Positions 1 to 8,807 are shown, counted from the stretch's first letter. The stretch is 19,990 bases of DNA from SVTX01 sp964629615 (GCA_964629615.1 CAZVUD010000028.1:1-19990); one strand, 5' to 3'. The notes: a model not told the origin generated them from the letters alone. A program made the numbers and translations.

Positions 1-62
1 GACTTGAACCCATGACCTACCGGGTATGAACCGGTTGCTCTAGCCAACTGAGCTATCCCGCC
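1..62 (-). tRNA. tRNA-Met (CAT anticodon), 3' end cut off by the window
   Basis: Read on the minus strand, the 5' end is GGCGGGA (acceptor strand), followed by TA, a GCTC...GAGC D-arm, an ACCGG/CCGGT anticodon stem with loop TTCATAC, a five-base variable loop and the start of a T-arm (ATGGG, loop TTCAAGT). The anticodon is CAT, so this is a methionine tRNA, or less likely tRNA-Ile2, whose C34 is modified to lysidine. The overall pattern fits clostridial elongator tRNA-Met. The last roughly dozen bases of the T-stem and acceptor lie outside the window. A consensus promoter lies about 50 bases upstream on the same strand. Confidence 0.93.
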
Positions 63-117
63 ATATTTGTCCTGTTATCGGACACACTTCGAGATCAAAC
101 GATCTCGCGACTTGATT

Positions 118-146
118 ATTATATCATATACGTTCTGGTTTGTCAA
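118..146 (-). promoter_or_regulatory. Consensus sigma-70 type promoter of the tRNA-Met transcript
   Basis: On the minus strand the sequence shows TTGACA (141-146), a 17-base spacer and TATAAT (118-123), an exact match to both consensus hexamers. Start of transcription is expected near 111, leaving a leader of about 50 bases before the tRNA. That leader contains two short hairpins: CGAGATC/GATCTCG with an AAAC-type loop (90-107) and TGTCC/GGACA (68-84). The strength of the promoter fits a stable-RNA gene. Confidence 0.88.
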
Positions 147-201
147 TACTTTTTTGTAAAAAAATTTAAAAAAATTTCGCCGATTTTTCACCTTGCAAAA
201 T

Positions 202-240
202 ATATCTCTTTGCCCTTTAAACAAAAGGGCAAAGAGATAT
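202..240 (-). terminator. Intrinsic terminator of the DUF4340/GldG/ABC operon
   Basis: A perfect 17-bp inverted repeat (202-218 and 224-240) with a five-base loop sits seven bases beyond the stop codon of the last operon gene. On the minus strand it is followed by a short T-rich tract (ATATTTTGC). The U-tract is modest but the stem is long and perfect, and the position is right for ending the minus-strand operon. Confidence 0.8.
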
Positions 241-246
241 AAAGCC

Positions 247-3200
247 TTAATATTTTGACGCCGCGGCAACCTCTTTGCCTTCTATAAGCTTCTGCGCGTC
301 GCTTATTATTTTCTCGGCATAAGACGAAAGAACATAGAATTTACCGTATCCGTTCTCGGAATTTGAAGAGCTCGTATCGGAAGAATCCAGCATCTCTATG
401 GTGAAATAGGATTTTCTCTCGCTGTATCGGTAAAATCTGTACACGGTATATCTGGTATTTCCGTAAGAGTCCTCCGCAAGGACAGTTACCTTGAGCTGGC
501 AGGGATTATTCTTATCTGCAAGTGAGAAATCATCGCTCTCTCTGAACGCCTTCATCTGCTCCTCGCTGAGATCAGCCATGCCCTCAAGCGTACCGTACAG
601 CAAGCCCTTATAGAATTCTCTGAAGTTATCCACTTCATTCTTTACATTGAGCTTACCTGTTGAAAGCACGGTATCTATCTCATAATCAAGCTTATCTCCG
701 TTAAAGAACACCTTACCGCCTGCCGAGGTCGCAGATCCGATGGTCATATCCGACACATCTCCCGTAGCCTCATTGACAAGATACACATCTCCGCCGTCGG
801 TCAAATAATACGCACCCGAAGCCCAGACACCTACACAGCAATCCTCTGATGTAGCATTGCTCCATGTCTTAGTTCTCTTGGTATATTTTTCGACCTTACC
901 TGTTTCGGTGTTGAATCTGAGATCGCTTCCGCCCGTTGCGTAATAAAGCTCTCCGGGCGTCTTTATATTTCCCGATGCATCATACACGGTTTCGGTGCGC
1001 ACTGCACCCTTGATGAGCATGCTGCTCTCGTCATCACCGAAATACACGGGGTTTGCAAGATCGGATATTCTTGCCCACTCACCCGTTTTGGAATCTATAA
1101 CTATATTTTCCTTATCCGCGGTGACATAGACATTTCCCTCGTGCCACGAGCCTATCTTATACGTACTGTATCTTGCATCAAGCGCGCGTCCGAGCGCAGA
1201 CTCCTTGTCCGCAAAGAACAAAAATCCCGAATCAGTCGTAAAATAAGTGCACTCAAGCGTGGGCTTGCCGACAATATTCTGTGCCTCGCCCAGCCTGTTT
1301 CCGCTCGTATCTGTCTGTATTGCCTGTGCGGTGAGCTGATATTTTCCCTCAACGCTCTGAACGTCATAGAAATAGTACAAAACGTAATCTATCACATCAT
1401 CGCTGTTGACATCCTGGGTCTTATATTCGCTGAATATATAGTTTGCGTCCTCTCTTACTCCGACGCTGTAGCTTATTCCGCCCGTCATATAATCGCCGCG
1501 CTTCACTGCCTTGAGCTTTTCAGAACCCGACATCAGGACATATATATCCCCGTCACGTCCTACTGTATATTTGTTTCCGTCAGCATCCTTAAGCTCCTCT
1601 CCGAGCTTTGATGACGGATATACCTTTGCTATACTGCTTTGTGAATTATCAAATTTAAATTCCGCACTAAAGCTCGGTGACTCTATGATTATATCCTGAA
1701 TACTGCTTATATCAAGTATGAGATAGCGGTCATCATACCACTTATCTTCATCCCAATCAAGAAATTCAAGATAGCTCTCGTCTATGCAAACTATCATGTC
1801 GAAATTTTCGGAATAGGCATAGTAATGACCGTTTTCGTCCTTTTTGCTTATGCTTACGGTATTATAAACATAGGACTTGCCCTCCTCGGTGTCATTTTCG
1901 CTTTCGTGATACAAAAATTCCACCACATAGGAAGCTTCGGTAAGACCGTATTTTTCAAGCTCCTCGTATGTCGGAGAGAGCTTTACCACCTCAACAAATT
2001 CCATGGACGATAACTTATAGAGCATGGCGTTTATGTTGTCGGAATTGACATAATATCCCTTGGAATATTCGATATGTGACTCATACGGAAAGTAGGATTT
2101 CATGCTGTTATAGCGTTCGTTGAGATCGATATATGAGAAATCGCATATCTTTCCGCTGTGCTTTTCGAATATCTCGGCATATTTCTTGGCGATATCGGGA
2201 TCCTTTTCTATCTCCGCGCTTATCTCCTCCTGCGTCATGCCGTCAAATCTTTCGCCGTAGAGCGCCTTAAGCTCGTCATCTATCGCCTTGTAATCTATCT
2301 TATCGTAGATGACATAATTCTTGACATCAAAGTATGTGCTCGCTCCCAGAGGATATACTATCATGGGAGTTATAAGGTCCTCTATGCGTGCAAGGATACC
2401 GTCCTCAACGCCTGCCGTACCTATTATATATATCCTGTCGCGTTTGCCCACCTCGGAAAAGCTTCCGTCGGCATTCTTGACATATCCGCCGTCATACATA
2501 GCATAATAGCCTGCGCCCGACACTATGGCGTCGCCGACGATAACTCTGTGCCATTCACCCGTCATGGATGTTATAGTATACACAGCAGGGGAATATTCAT
2601 ATTCTACGGTGACCTCGTTTCCGTCCTCGTCCTTCTCTGTCCTCTCACGGATCTCGGAGGCAAGACCGTACTCGGAAAGGTCTATCTCACCCGAATCCGT
2701 AAGGTTCGGGGATCTCAAAACATCCATGGAAAGCGGCTTACCGCACGCCACGGCAAACTGAGCGAACAACTCGGTATTAAAGAGCAATCCCTCTTTTCCC
2801 TCAACATAGAACGTGTTGTTCTCGCCGCGCTTGAATGTAAACGATCCATTGGAATTTGTAACAGCTATTGAGCTTATTATAATGCTCTTATCCGATGTGG
2901 ATGACGCATCGTATGTCATCTGCTTGAACATCAAAACTCTGCCCGAATATCCGTATATCTCATCCTTATGCAGTGAGTTAAGATCATCTACATATATAGT
3001 ATCGCTTATACTTCCGTTTGACGCATCTATCATAAGCTGTGTTCCGAGCTTTGTCTGATAATATCCGTCCTGCGTGACATCGCATCTAAGTCCGTCATCG
3101 TCATAGAGCGCATATACGCCGTTCTTTTTCCTTATATAGTATATGTTTCCGTCAACATCCTCATATTTGTATATGCTTGCCGCAATATTTACGGCAATAA

Positions 3201-3543
3201 GGGCAGCCGCAAGCAATACCACAGCCACAGCCATTATGATTATAGCCAGGCGCTGTCTTTTTCGCATATTTATGCTCTTGCGCTTTTCTTCTATTATCCT
3301 GCCGCTGTCATTTTTAGACCAATGCGCATATATCTCGGTGTCCGCATCAAAGCAAGTATCTGCATCTATCTTATCTCCGCCCGATATCTTAGTATACCAG
3401 CCATCGAAATCATATCCCTTACGGGCAGGTGTGGGCAAAGAAGGCAAGGTGTCCCCCGGCACGGTATCTATATATTTTTTATTGCACCTTCCGCCGCAAG
3501 ATGCGAGCGAAAGTCTGATCTTTTTGTTATTATCTGTTGGCAT
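247..3543 (-). CDS. DUF4340-like membrane-anchored protein with N-terminal InlB/Flg_new B-repeat
   Basis: This 1098-residue protein is the last gene of an ABC-2/GldG operon, where DUF4340 proteins are commonly found. Residues about 22-75 match an InlB B-repeat (Listeria-Bacteroides/Flg_new type), with the core GYDFDGWY, then GG and a closing IYAHW. Basic residues (KRK, MRKRQR) precede a single transmembrane helix at about 99-122, so the positive-inside rule places the repeat in the cytoplasm and the remaining ~975 residues outside. The outer part has two YGL-type DUF4340 signatures, near residues 293 and 534. The C-terminus (FYVLSSYAEKIISDAQKLIEG) is typical of such proteins. It is unusually long for DUF4340. 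An AAAGGA site precedes the ATG, and only 25 bases separate it from the gene upstream. Its biochemical role is unknown; a periplasm-facing or cell-surface partner of the transporter is my inference. Confidence 0.8.
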   Translation of the reverse strand: MPTDNNKKIRLSLASCGGRCNKKYIDTVPGDTLPSLPTPARKGYDFDGWYTKISGGDKIDADTCFDADTEIYAHWSKNDSGRIIEEKRKSINMRKRQRLAIIIMAVAVVLLAAALIAVNIAASIYKYEDVDGNIYYIRKKNGVYALYDDDGLRCDVTQDGYYQTKLGTQLMIDASNGSISDTIYVDDLNSLHKDEIYGYSGRVLMFKQMTYDASSTSDKSIIISSIAVTNSNGSFTFKRGENNTFYVEGKEGLLFNTELFAQFAVACGKPLSMDVLRSPNLTDSGEIDLSEYGLASEIRERTEKDEDGNEVTVEYEYSPAVYTITSMTGEWHRVIVGDAIVSGAGYYAMYDGGYVKNADGSFSEVGKRDRIYIIGTAGVEDGILARIEDLITPMIVYPLGASTYFDVKNYVIYDKIDYKAIDDELKALYGERFDGMTQEEISAEIEKDPDIAKKYAEIFEKHSGKICDFSYIDLNERYNSMKSYFPYESHIEYSKGYYVNSDNINAMLYKLSSMEFVEVVKLSPTYEELEKYGLTEASYVVEFLYHESENDTEEGKSYVYNTVSISKKDENGHYYAYSENFDMIVCIDESYLEFLDWDEDKWYDDRYLILDISSIQDIIIESPSFSAEFKFDNSQSSIAKVYPSSKLGEELKDADGNKYTVGRDGDIYVLMSGSEKLKAVKRGDYMTGGISYSVGVREDANYIFSEYKTQDVNSDDVIDYVLYYFYDVQSVEGKYQLTAQAIQTDTSGNRLGEAQNIVGKPTLECTYFTTDSGFLFFADKESALGRALDARYSTYKIGSWHEGNVYVTADKENIVIDSKTGEWARISDLANPVYFGDDESSMLIKGAVRTETVYDASGNIKTPGELYYATGGSDLRFNTETGKVEKYTKRTKTWSNATSEDCCVGVWASGAYYLTDGGDVYLVNEATGDVSDMTIGSATSAGGKVFFNGDKLDYEIDTVLSTGKLNVKNEVDNFREFYKGLLYGTLEGMADLSEEQMKAFRESDDFSLADKNNPCQLKVTVLAEDSYGNTRYTVYRFYRYSERKSYFTIEMLDSSDTSSSNSENGYGKFYVLSSYAEKIISDAQKLIEGKEVAAASKY

Positions 3544-3568
3544 TAAAATATCCTTTCAACCGTCAAGG

Positions 3569-5293
3569 TCACTTGTGCTTTCTTTTTACATTCACGACGA
3601 TCCCGCAGGTGAATATTACAAGTGCAGGCACTATTGCAAGTACTGCTATATATTTATCCGCATTTGCGGTCAAGACCGTCTTGTTTGTCATCTCATGATC
3701 ATAAAATGCCTTAAAGCCGAGGCTTACGGGTATTATCTCGCGTCCCGTCTGTCGCAACACCGACAAAATGACGTCTGTATTTCCGTATGCACTTGACTCA
3801 AGAGAGGAATTTTTGAAGAAATCCGTGCTTGAGCAAGCCATTACATATGAGGCGTCGTCTACTGAATTGTAGCTGTCCTCCTGTATATTTCTCGTCTCAT
3901 GAGTTATGGTCATAAGGCTGAATCTTTTCTCGCTCGTTGCCATCTCATACACCTCGCCGCCAAGATATGACGCCGCTGTGTCGTATGTCGTAAATATGTT
4001 ATAAAGGCTTCTTGAAACTCCGTTTTTGAAATACTGATAATAGTCGAACGCCTCGCCGCTTGAGCTTTCGCTTGCAAGTATATAGGTCTTGTTATAATTT
4101 TCCGAGATACCTATATATGTGCTGTTTGAAAAAACTGCCTTCGGAGGATAGCTGAGGCTCGTCAGATCCTTTACAAGCGACGCGCCCTTTCCGCTGGTCT
4201 CATATTTCGCAACCATATTGTCGCCGCCGTTTGCATCCACATTCATGGTAGCGTCGCGCACAACGAGATTTTCAAGCTCGCCAGCAAGATTTTCGCGTCT
4301 TGCAACGCATATTCCCCATTCCTCAAGATATTCCTCAAGGTTTTCAAGATAGGGAGTATCCCTGTCGCAAACATACATGAAATTATATGCATTGTCAATA
4401 AACTTATCAAGCTTTTCGATCTCGGAAACTCCGCTCTCGGAAAGATTTCCGAACGCCTTGAAGTCCTCCTTCGGGTTAAAGGTGAGTATCATCCTGCAAT
4501 TTTCAGGGATCTCGTCATGCTCCAGATCCAGCGGCATGGGGATATATCCCGCCGCCTCTATGACCTTTATAAATTCCGTATATTCCTCTGCGACCTCACC
4601 GTTTTCAAGATATATCTCCTCGCCGTGATTTGTGGTTATGCACATTATGGGTGCTTCAGCCCTCGTAAGAGATATCATTGTGGTGGCAAATCGCTTTTCT
4701 CCGTTGTAAGCCCACGGTGTATCCTCATCGGAATCCGCGGTGAAGAAGGATTTGTATGCCAGATTTGCAAACTCGCTTCCAAATTCAACTATAACGTTTG
4801 AGGAATAAATGGTCTGCGCCGAATTTACCTTATATTTCTGCACCGCTGAAGGATTTTTCGATACATTTATATACTCAACGCTTATGTGATCGGGAAATTC
4901 ATGCTCAAGGCTGCGCGCTGTATAGTTTGCATACCTCAAGTACTGATCTCCTTCTACCAGATCGGCATCTGCGCAAAATATTATCTTGAGCTTCAGGCGG
5001 TCGTCGCCCGTAGTTCCTCTTTCTTTATTTATCAAATCTATCTCGCGGATCACCTTGTCCTTGACAAGGGATACAAAGCCGTCGGACATAGTATACATGG
5101 TGGTATCATCCGCTATATACTTTGTATCGCTTATATCGGTAAAGATAAGGTGATCATGTGCAAGTAAGGAGAACACGATATTGAGCACCAGCACGAGAGC
5201 CAATACAGACGCTGTGATCAAGCGTCTTGCATATCTGCTTTTTTTCTTTTTTCCAAAAGCTTTTTTCGTGCTGTTTTCGCCAAAGCTATCCAT
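3569..5293 (-). CDS. GldG-like ABC transporter auxiliary protein, copy 2
   Basis: A 574-residue GldG-like protein (ABC_transp_aux family). GldG proteins work with an ABC ATPase and an ABC-2 permease in gliding-type complexes; in non-gliding Clostridia the cargo is not known. It has a basic N-terminus (KKKKSRYARR), a transmembrane helix at about 24-46, a large outside domain containing the family-like THGE-type motif as TNHGE (about 221-225), and a C-terminal helix ending in VKRKHK. It shares ordered motifs with the preceding gene: NGEKRFA, TNHGE, VSEIEKL and FPDHISVEY, which points to tandem duplication. I chose the ATG at 5293 rather than the in-frame ATG at 5332, because AAAGGAGG (5301-5308) lies seven bases before it and the longer start lacks a comparable site. 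Confidence 0.82.
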   Translation of the reverse strand: MDSFGENSTKKAFGKKKKSRYARRLITASVLALVLVLNIVFSLLAHDHLIFTDISDTKYIADDTTMYTMSDGFVSLVKDKVIREIDLINKERGTTGDDRLKLKIIFCADADLVEGDQYLRYANYTARSLEHEFPDHISVEYINVSKNPSAVQKYKVNSAQTIYSSNVIVEFGSEFANLAYKSFFTADSDEDTPWAYNGEKRFATTMISLTRAEAPIMCITTNHGEEIYLENGEVAEEYTEFIKVIEAAGYIPMPLDLEHDEIPENCRMILTFNPKEDFKAFGNLSESGVSEIEKLDKFIDNAYNFMYVCDRDTPYLENLEEYLEEWGICVARRENLAGELENLVVRDATMNVDANGGDNMVAKYETSGKGASLVKDLTSLSYPPKAVFSNSTYIGISENYNKTYILASESSSGEAFDYYQYFKNGVSRSLYNIFTTYDTAASYLGGEVYEMATSEKRFSLMTITHETRNIQEDSYNSVDDASYVMACSSTDFFKNSSLESSAYGNTDVILSVLRQTGREIIPVSLGFKAFYDHEMTNKTVLTANADKYIAVLAIVPALVIFTCGIVVNVKRKHK

Positions 5294-5300
5294 ATCCTTA

Positions 5301-5308
5301 CCTCCTTT
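5301..5308 (-). promoter_or_regulatory. Strong ribosome binding site that fixes the start of the second GldG-like gene
   Basis: On the minus strand this is AAAGGAGG, complementary to the 16S anti-SD, with a seven-base spacer to the ATG at 5291-5293. The upstream in-frame ATGs at 5332 and 5323 would place this site inside the coding region, so I reject them as starts. Confidence 0.75.
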
Positions 5309-5349
5309 GCAATTTTTATACATATCTTCCATTATACCTTATCCACCCC

Positions 5350-6870
5350 TCAAAGTGCATTCTTGCGCCTTATGAGCACTACTGTTCCGCATACTGCGGC
5401 TGCAAGTGCAAAGAACGATGTGAAGGCAACAGTCAGGCATGTAGCCTCTCTTGTCGTGATGCTCTGCATCTCGGTCGTCGGGAATGGCTTTGACCTCAGG
5501 GATACAGGCGCATTGCTCTGTCCCATCATAACGCTGAGCTTGTCTATTACAGTTCCGTTTCCGTATACTGTGGACTGCACATAATTTTCAGACAAGAACG
5601 AGGTCGCCGCGCAAACTATGACATGCGATGTCTTATCGCCGTTTGTCTGCTTTGTTACCGACATAAGTGTGAAGGGCTCATCATCCGCTCTGTCAACAGC
5701 CCTGCCGCCTGCATATGCCTCTGCCGTATTGTATGTGGATATGAGAGGAAAATAAACTCTTTCCCTGCCCTCGTCGCTGTATCTGTAAGCATCTCCGTCG
5801 CGCGTATATTTATCCGACACGTTTATAGACGTAGAGGATGCAAACACCGCATCATTTACGCCGTCGCATATCTCATTTGCATAAGCGTTATCGGACACAT
5901 GTCCGAATATTGTATATCCGTCAACGCTGACAGAATGCGCGCCATCTTTTATCTGATAGCATTCTTCACTGCCGCTCTCGCCCTTTTTGTGCGGAAAATC
6001 CGCTCCGAAGTCATAAAGCAGAGCCTCCAGATTTGCATGTCCGCCGCTGACAAAGGTGTCAGGCGATACGAATACCATGTAATTTCCGCCGCGATCGATG
6101 TAATCCTCTAACTTTTCTATTTCCGATATTCCCGACACACCTGTCGTAACGGTCATATCCTGCTTCGGATCCACCGTAAGAAGCAGGTCGCAGTCACTCG
6201 GAATGTCAAAATTCAGAATATCTATAAAATCGCAGGTATATCCCGCATCCGCAAGCGCATAGAAAAGCTCATAGCTGTCAACGCTCTCGCCGTGGTTTAC
6301 CGTGAAATAGCATTTTGCATTGTCCTTGCTCGTAACTCTCATCATAGCCGATGCGATACGCTTTTCTCCGTGATAAGCCGTTACCGTGCTCGTGCTCACA
6401 TCGCTTACGAACATACTGCTCTGACTTATAACATAAGAATCATCTCCGTATATAACGGCAACATCATAGGAATTTGTGACTCCTATCTCTCTTGCCCTTT
6501 TAGGCTGTTCCCATATATTCAGATATTCTGTGGTTATGTTATCGGGAAACAGCTCGCAGAGCTCACGCACGGAATTATAAACATACTTTTGCATCTCGTT
6601 TTCGGATATAACATCCTCATCGTCGCAAAAAACAATATTTATCTTTTCGCCATCATCAATATTCGGTATCACATTTTTATTCAAATATTCAACACATTCG
6701 TCCGATATTCCGTAAAGGAGATCGGACGACATATCGCCGTAAAGGCTGAATCTGTAGCACAGAACGGTAAATGCCACATTCAGTATGATCACCGCCGCTA
6801 TGCTCAGTGCAGTTATAGCGATCGCCTCCGCGCCCCAAGCAATGGAGCGTTTTTTCTTACCTGATCTCAT
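5350..6870 (-). CDS. GldG-like ABC transporter auxiliary protein, copy 1
   Basis: A 506-residue protein with an N-terminal helix (about 13-38, after RSGKKKR), a large extracytoplasmic domain and a C-terminal helix (about 479-500) before RRKNAL. Motifs align in order with the next gene: FPDNITTEYLN (about 108-118), HGEKRIA (167-173), TVNHGE (190-195) and ISEIEKLEDYID (248-259). This is the ABC_transp_aux/GldG layout, in which an HGE motif sits in a flavodoxin-like outer domain. Its start is 13 bases after the permease stop, with a GAGGT site, so the genes are co-transcribed. It is about 70 residues shorter than copy 2 and quite diverged from it, so the duplication is old or the two copies have specialised. 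Confidence 0.82.
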   Translation of the reverse strand: MRSGKKKRSIAWGAEAIAITALSIAAVIILNVAFTVLCYRFSLYGDMSSDLLYGISDECVEYLNKNVIPNIDDGEKINIVFCDDEDVISENEMQKYVYNSVRELCELFPDNITTEYLNIWEQPKRAREIGVTNSYDVAVIYGDDSYVISQSSMFVSDVSTSTVTAYHGEKRIASAMMRVTSKDNAKCYFTVNHGESVDSYELFYALADAGYTCDFIDILNFDIPSDCDLLLTVDPKQDMTVTTGVSGISEIEKLEDYIDRGGNYMVFVSPDTFVSGGHANLEALLYDFGADFPHKKGESGSEECYQIKDGAHSVSVDGYTIFGHVSDNAYANEICDGVNDAVFASSTSINVSDKYTRDGDAYRYSDEGRERVYFPLISTYNTAEAYAGGRAVDRADDEPFTLMSVTKQTNGDKTSHVIVCAATSFLSENYVQSTVYGNGTVIDKLSVMMGQSNAPVSLRSKPFPTTEMQSITTREATCLTVAFTSFFALAAAVCGTVVLIRRKNAL

Positions 6871-6883
6871 AGACTACCTCGCA

Positions 6884-7633
6884 TCAGGATTCCCAACGAC
6901 GCTTTTCATATACTCTTACCGTAAGGAAAAGGAATATGAACGCTATGGAAATATAATACAAAATAGCCGCATAGTCAAATATACCGGCAGAAAAATTTCC
7001 GAACCTTGAGAGTATCGAGAGCCAATTCAAGGCAACACGGATGGGGTACACGTCGATAAGCGACGAGAAAAGTCCCACCGCCACAAAGAACATGATGACG
7101 CTGATGGATATTATCGCCGCTGCAAGCTGATTTTCCGTAAGTGAGGATATCAGAACTCCGATGGATATGAAAGCCGCACCTATAAGTATCAAGCCGATAA
7201 GCGAGCCTATCACCTCAGCGCTCTGAGGTCCGATGTGCACCGTTGCATATGAAAGTCCGCCTCTTTCCTTGCTCGCTATGACATACAGCGGTATGAAATT
7301 GATAAGCGAAACCGCCATACAGCCGCAAAATACCGTAAATGCCGCAAGAAATTTGCCCATGACCATTCCCGTGATCGTCAAGGGGGAGGTCAGGAGCAGC
7401 TGCTCTGTGCGCAGCTTTTTTTCTTCCGCAAACAGCTTCATGGTAAGCAAGGGGATGAGCACGACCATGGCAAATATAAGAAGCGTGAAATAGGTCGATG
7501 TGTCATAGCTGCCCGAAAGCAATGTGGTATATCCGCAGGCTATCGCGGAAAATACGAGAAATATCCCCACAAAAACATAGCCTATGGGATTTATAAAATA
7601 TGATCTCAATTCTTTTTTATATACTGCAAGCAT
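6884..7633 (-). CDS. ABC-2 type permease (GldF-like)
   Basis: A 249-residue integral membrane protein with about six hydrophobic segments. The N-terminus (MLAVYKKELRSYF, then a helix from NPIGYVFVGIF) and the cytoplasmic loop with MKLFAEEKK...TEQLLLTSPL are hallmarks of ABC-2 permeases of the GldF/NosY type; the EEK...GTxExLLT-like loop contacts the ATPase. It lies between the ATPase and the two GldG-like genes, so it should form the membrane channel of that complex, probably as a homodimer since no second permease is encoded nearby. AAAGGT precedes the ATG at 7633. The transported substrate cannot be told from sequence. Confidence 0.9.
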   Translation of the reverse strand: MLAVYKKELRSYFINPIGYVFVGIFLVFSAIACGYTTLLSGSYDTSTYFTLLIFAMVVLIPLLTMKLFAEEKKLRTEQLLLTSPLTITGMVMGKFLAAFTVFCGCMAVSLINFIPLYVIASKERGGLSYATVHIGPQSAEVIGSLIGLILIGAAFISIGVLISSLTENQLAAAIISISVIMFFVAVGLFSSLIDVYPIRVALNWLSILSRFGNFSAGIFDYAAILYYISIAFIFLFLTVRVYEKRRWES

Positions 7634-7692
7634 ATCTGTAATACCTTTCGTTTAAATAAGGTCCTCGCCTTTATGTGAGCGTGATCAGAGCA

Positions 7693-8760
7693 TCATTTTT
7701 CAGCGCTGTCGCCGTCAAATGCTTCGTTTTTCTTTTCGGTCTCGGTGATGATCGTGTCGGCAAATTCGCCCTCAAGCGTCCTTCTGCCTCTCTTCTTTCG
7801 CTCATGCTTGATCTTCTGATCCTTGTCCTCTGTCTTATCAACGACAGAAATAAATATGTCCTCAAGGCTCATGCCGAGAGATTCAAGACCTATGAGAGCC
7901 CAGCCGCGCTCGGAAAGTGAGAAGAAGAGCTTTTTGCGTATATCAGTTCCCTGCTCGCTCTCTATCATGTATGTGTTGGCATCGCCGTCCTTTTGTGCAA
8001 GCGCCTCGGCATATACGATACCCGGGGTAGCCTTGAGCATGGCAAGCACTTCCTTTTGAGGTCCGCATATCTTTGCGTTAAACCTGCGGTTGTTTTCTGC
8101 AACTCTTGTTATGTTTTCCGTCTTTTCATCGGCAACTATCTTGCCTTTATTTATAATAACTATCCTGTCGCATACCGCCTGTACCTCCTGCAATATGTGC
8201 GTAGACAATATCACGGTATGGTCGCGTCCGAGAGTTCTTATAAGGCTTCTTATCTCAATGATCTGCTTCGGGTCAAGTCCGACCGTAGGCTCGTCAAATA
8301 TTATCACCTTCGGATTTCCGACAAGCGCCTGCGCAATACCGACTCTCTGTCTGTATCCCTTGGAAAGATTACGAATGAGCCTGTGTCTTACATCCCCGAT
8401 CTTTACAACATCGCATATTTCTGCAAGATGCGGACGTCTCGGAAGCGTACAACATTTAAGCTCGTAGACAAAATTCAAATACTCATCCACCGTCATATCA
8501 AGATACAGCGGAGGCTGTTCGGGGAGATATCCTATCAGCTTTTTTGCTTCAAGCGGATTTGTAAGCACATCTATACCATCAATGCTCACGCATCCGAAGC
8601 TTGCGGACAGATATCCCGTGAGTATATTCATAGTAGTGCTCTTGCCTGCGCCGTTCGGGCCGAGAAATCCGACCGTTTCGCCGCTCTCAACGGAAAAGCT
8701 TATATCATCAACGGCACACATGGAGCCGTAATTTTTTATAAGATGCTCGATCTTTATCAT
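7693..8760 (-). CDS. ABC transporter ATP-binding protein (GldA-like, ABC-2 family)
   Basis: A 355-residue ATPase that should power the adjacent ABC-2 permease. Visible motifs are Walker A GPNGAGKST (34-42), the Q-loop LPEQPP (Q82), signature LSKGYRQR (132-139), Walker B VIIFDEP (152-158), D-loop GLDP (161-164) and the switch His in STHIL (H188). After the ABC core comes a regulatory C-terminal domain of about 110 residues, then a highly charged tail (ERKKRGRR...ETEKKNEAF) longer than usual. I place the start at ATG 8760: the frame extends seven codons to a TTG at 8781, but MIKIEHL is the typical family start. The ribosome binding site (AAGG, about 11 bases upstream) is weak. First gene of the minus-strand operon. 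Confidence 0.93.
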   Translation of the reverse strand: MIKIEHLIKNYGSMCAVDDISFSVESGETVGFLGPNGAGKSTTMNILTGYLSASFGCVSIDGIDVLTNPLEAKKLIGYLPEQPPLYLDMTVDEYLNFVYELKCCTLPRRPHLAEICDVVKIGDVRHRLIRNLSKGYRQRVGIAQALVGNPKVIIFDEPTVGLDPKQIIEIRSLIRTLGRDHTVILSTHILQEVQAVCDRIVIINKGKIVADEKTENITRVAENNRRFNAKICGPQKEVLAMLKATPGIVYAEALAQKDGDANTYMIESEQGTDIRKKLFFSLSERGWALIGLESLGMSLEDIFISVVDKTEDKDQKIKHERKKRGRRTLEGEFADTIITETEKKNEAFDGDSAEK

Positions 8761-8807
8761 TTTTATACCAGCCTTACACAAAAATTTATTAGTAGTTACA
8801 ATTCAAC

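Noticed and set aside
155..177. A-tract direct repeat (AAAAAAATTT twice)
   Set aside because: Low-complexity A/T-rich sequence upstream of a tRNA promoter; it could act as an UP element or bend, but there is not enough to call a feature.
75..269. Small minus-strand open frame between tRNA-Met and the DUF4340-like gene
   Set aside because: It overlaps the terminator hairpin and the tRNA promoter and begins inside the end of the upstream gene; no ribosome site.
2158..2871. Long plus-strand open frame (237 codons) opposite the DUF4340-like gene
   Set aside because: It is antisense to a gene with clear domain structure, lacks a ribosome site and has cysteine/tyrosine-rich composition typical of a shadow frame. 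The same applies to the other plus-strand frames across 1141-8877 and the minus-strand frames across 9126-19918.
5294..5332. Longer start for the second GldG-like gene (ATG 5332)
   Set aside because: A near-perfect AAAGGAGG site lies inside the extension, seven bases before the ATG at 5293, and the extra 13 residues are not part of the anchor.
8761..8781. TTG start of the ABC ATPase at 8781
   Set aside because: The ATG at 8760 gives the normal family N-terminus, and the seven extra residues have no supporting ribosome site.
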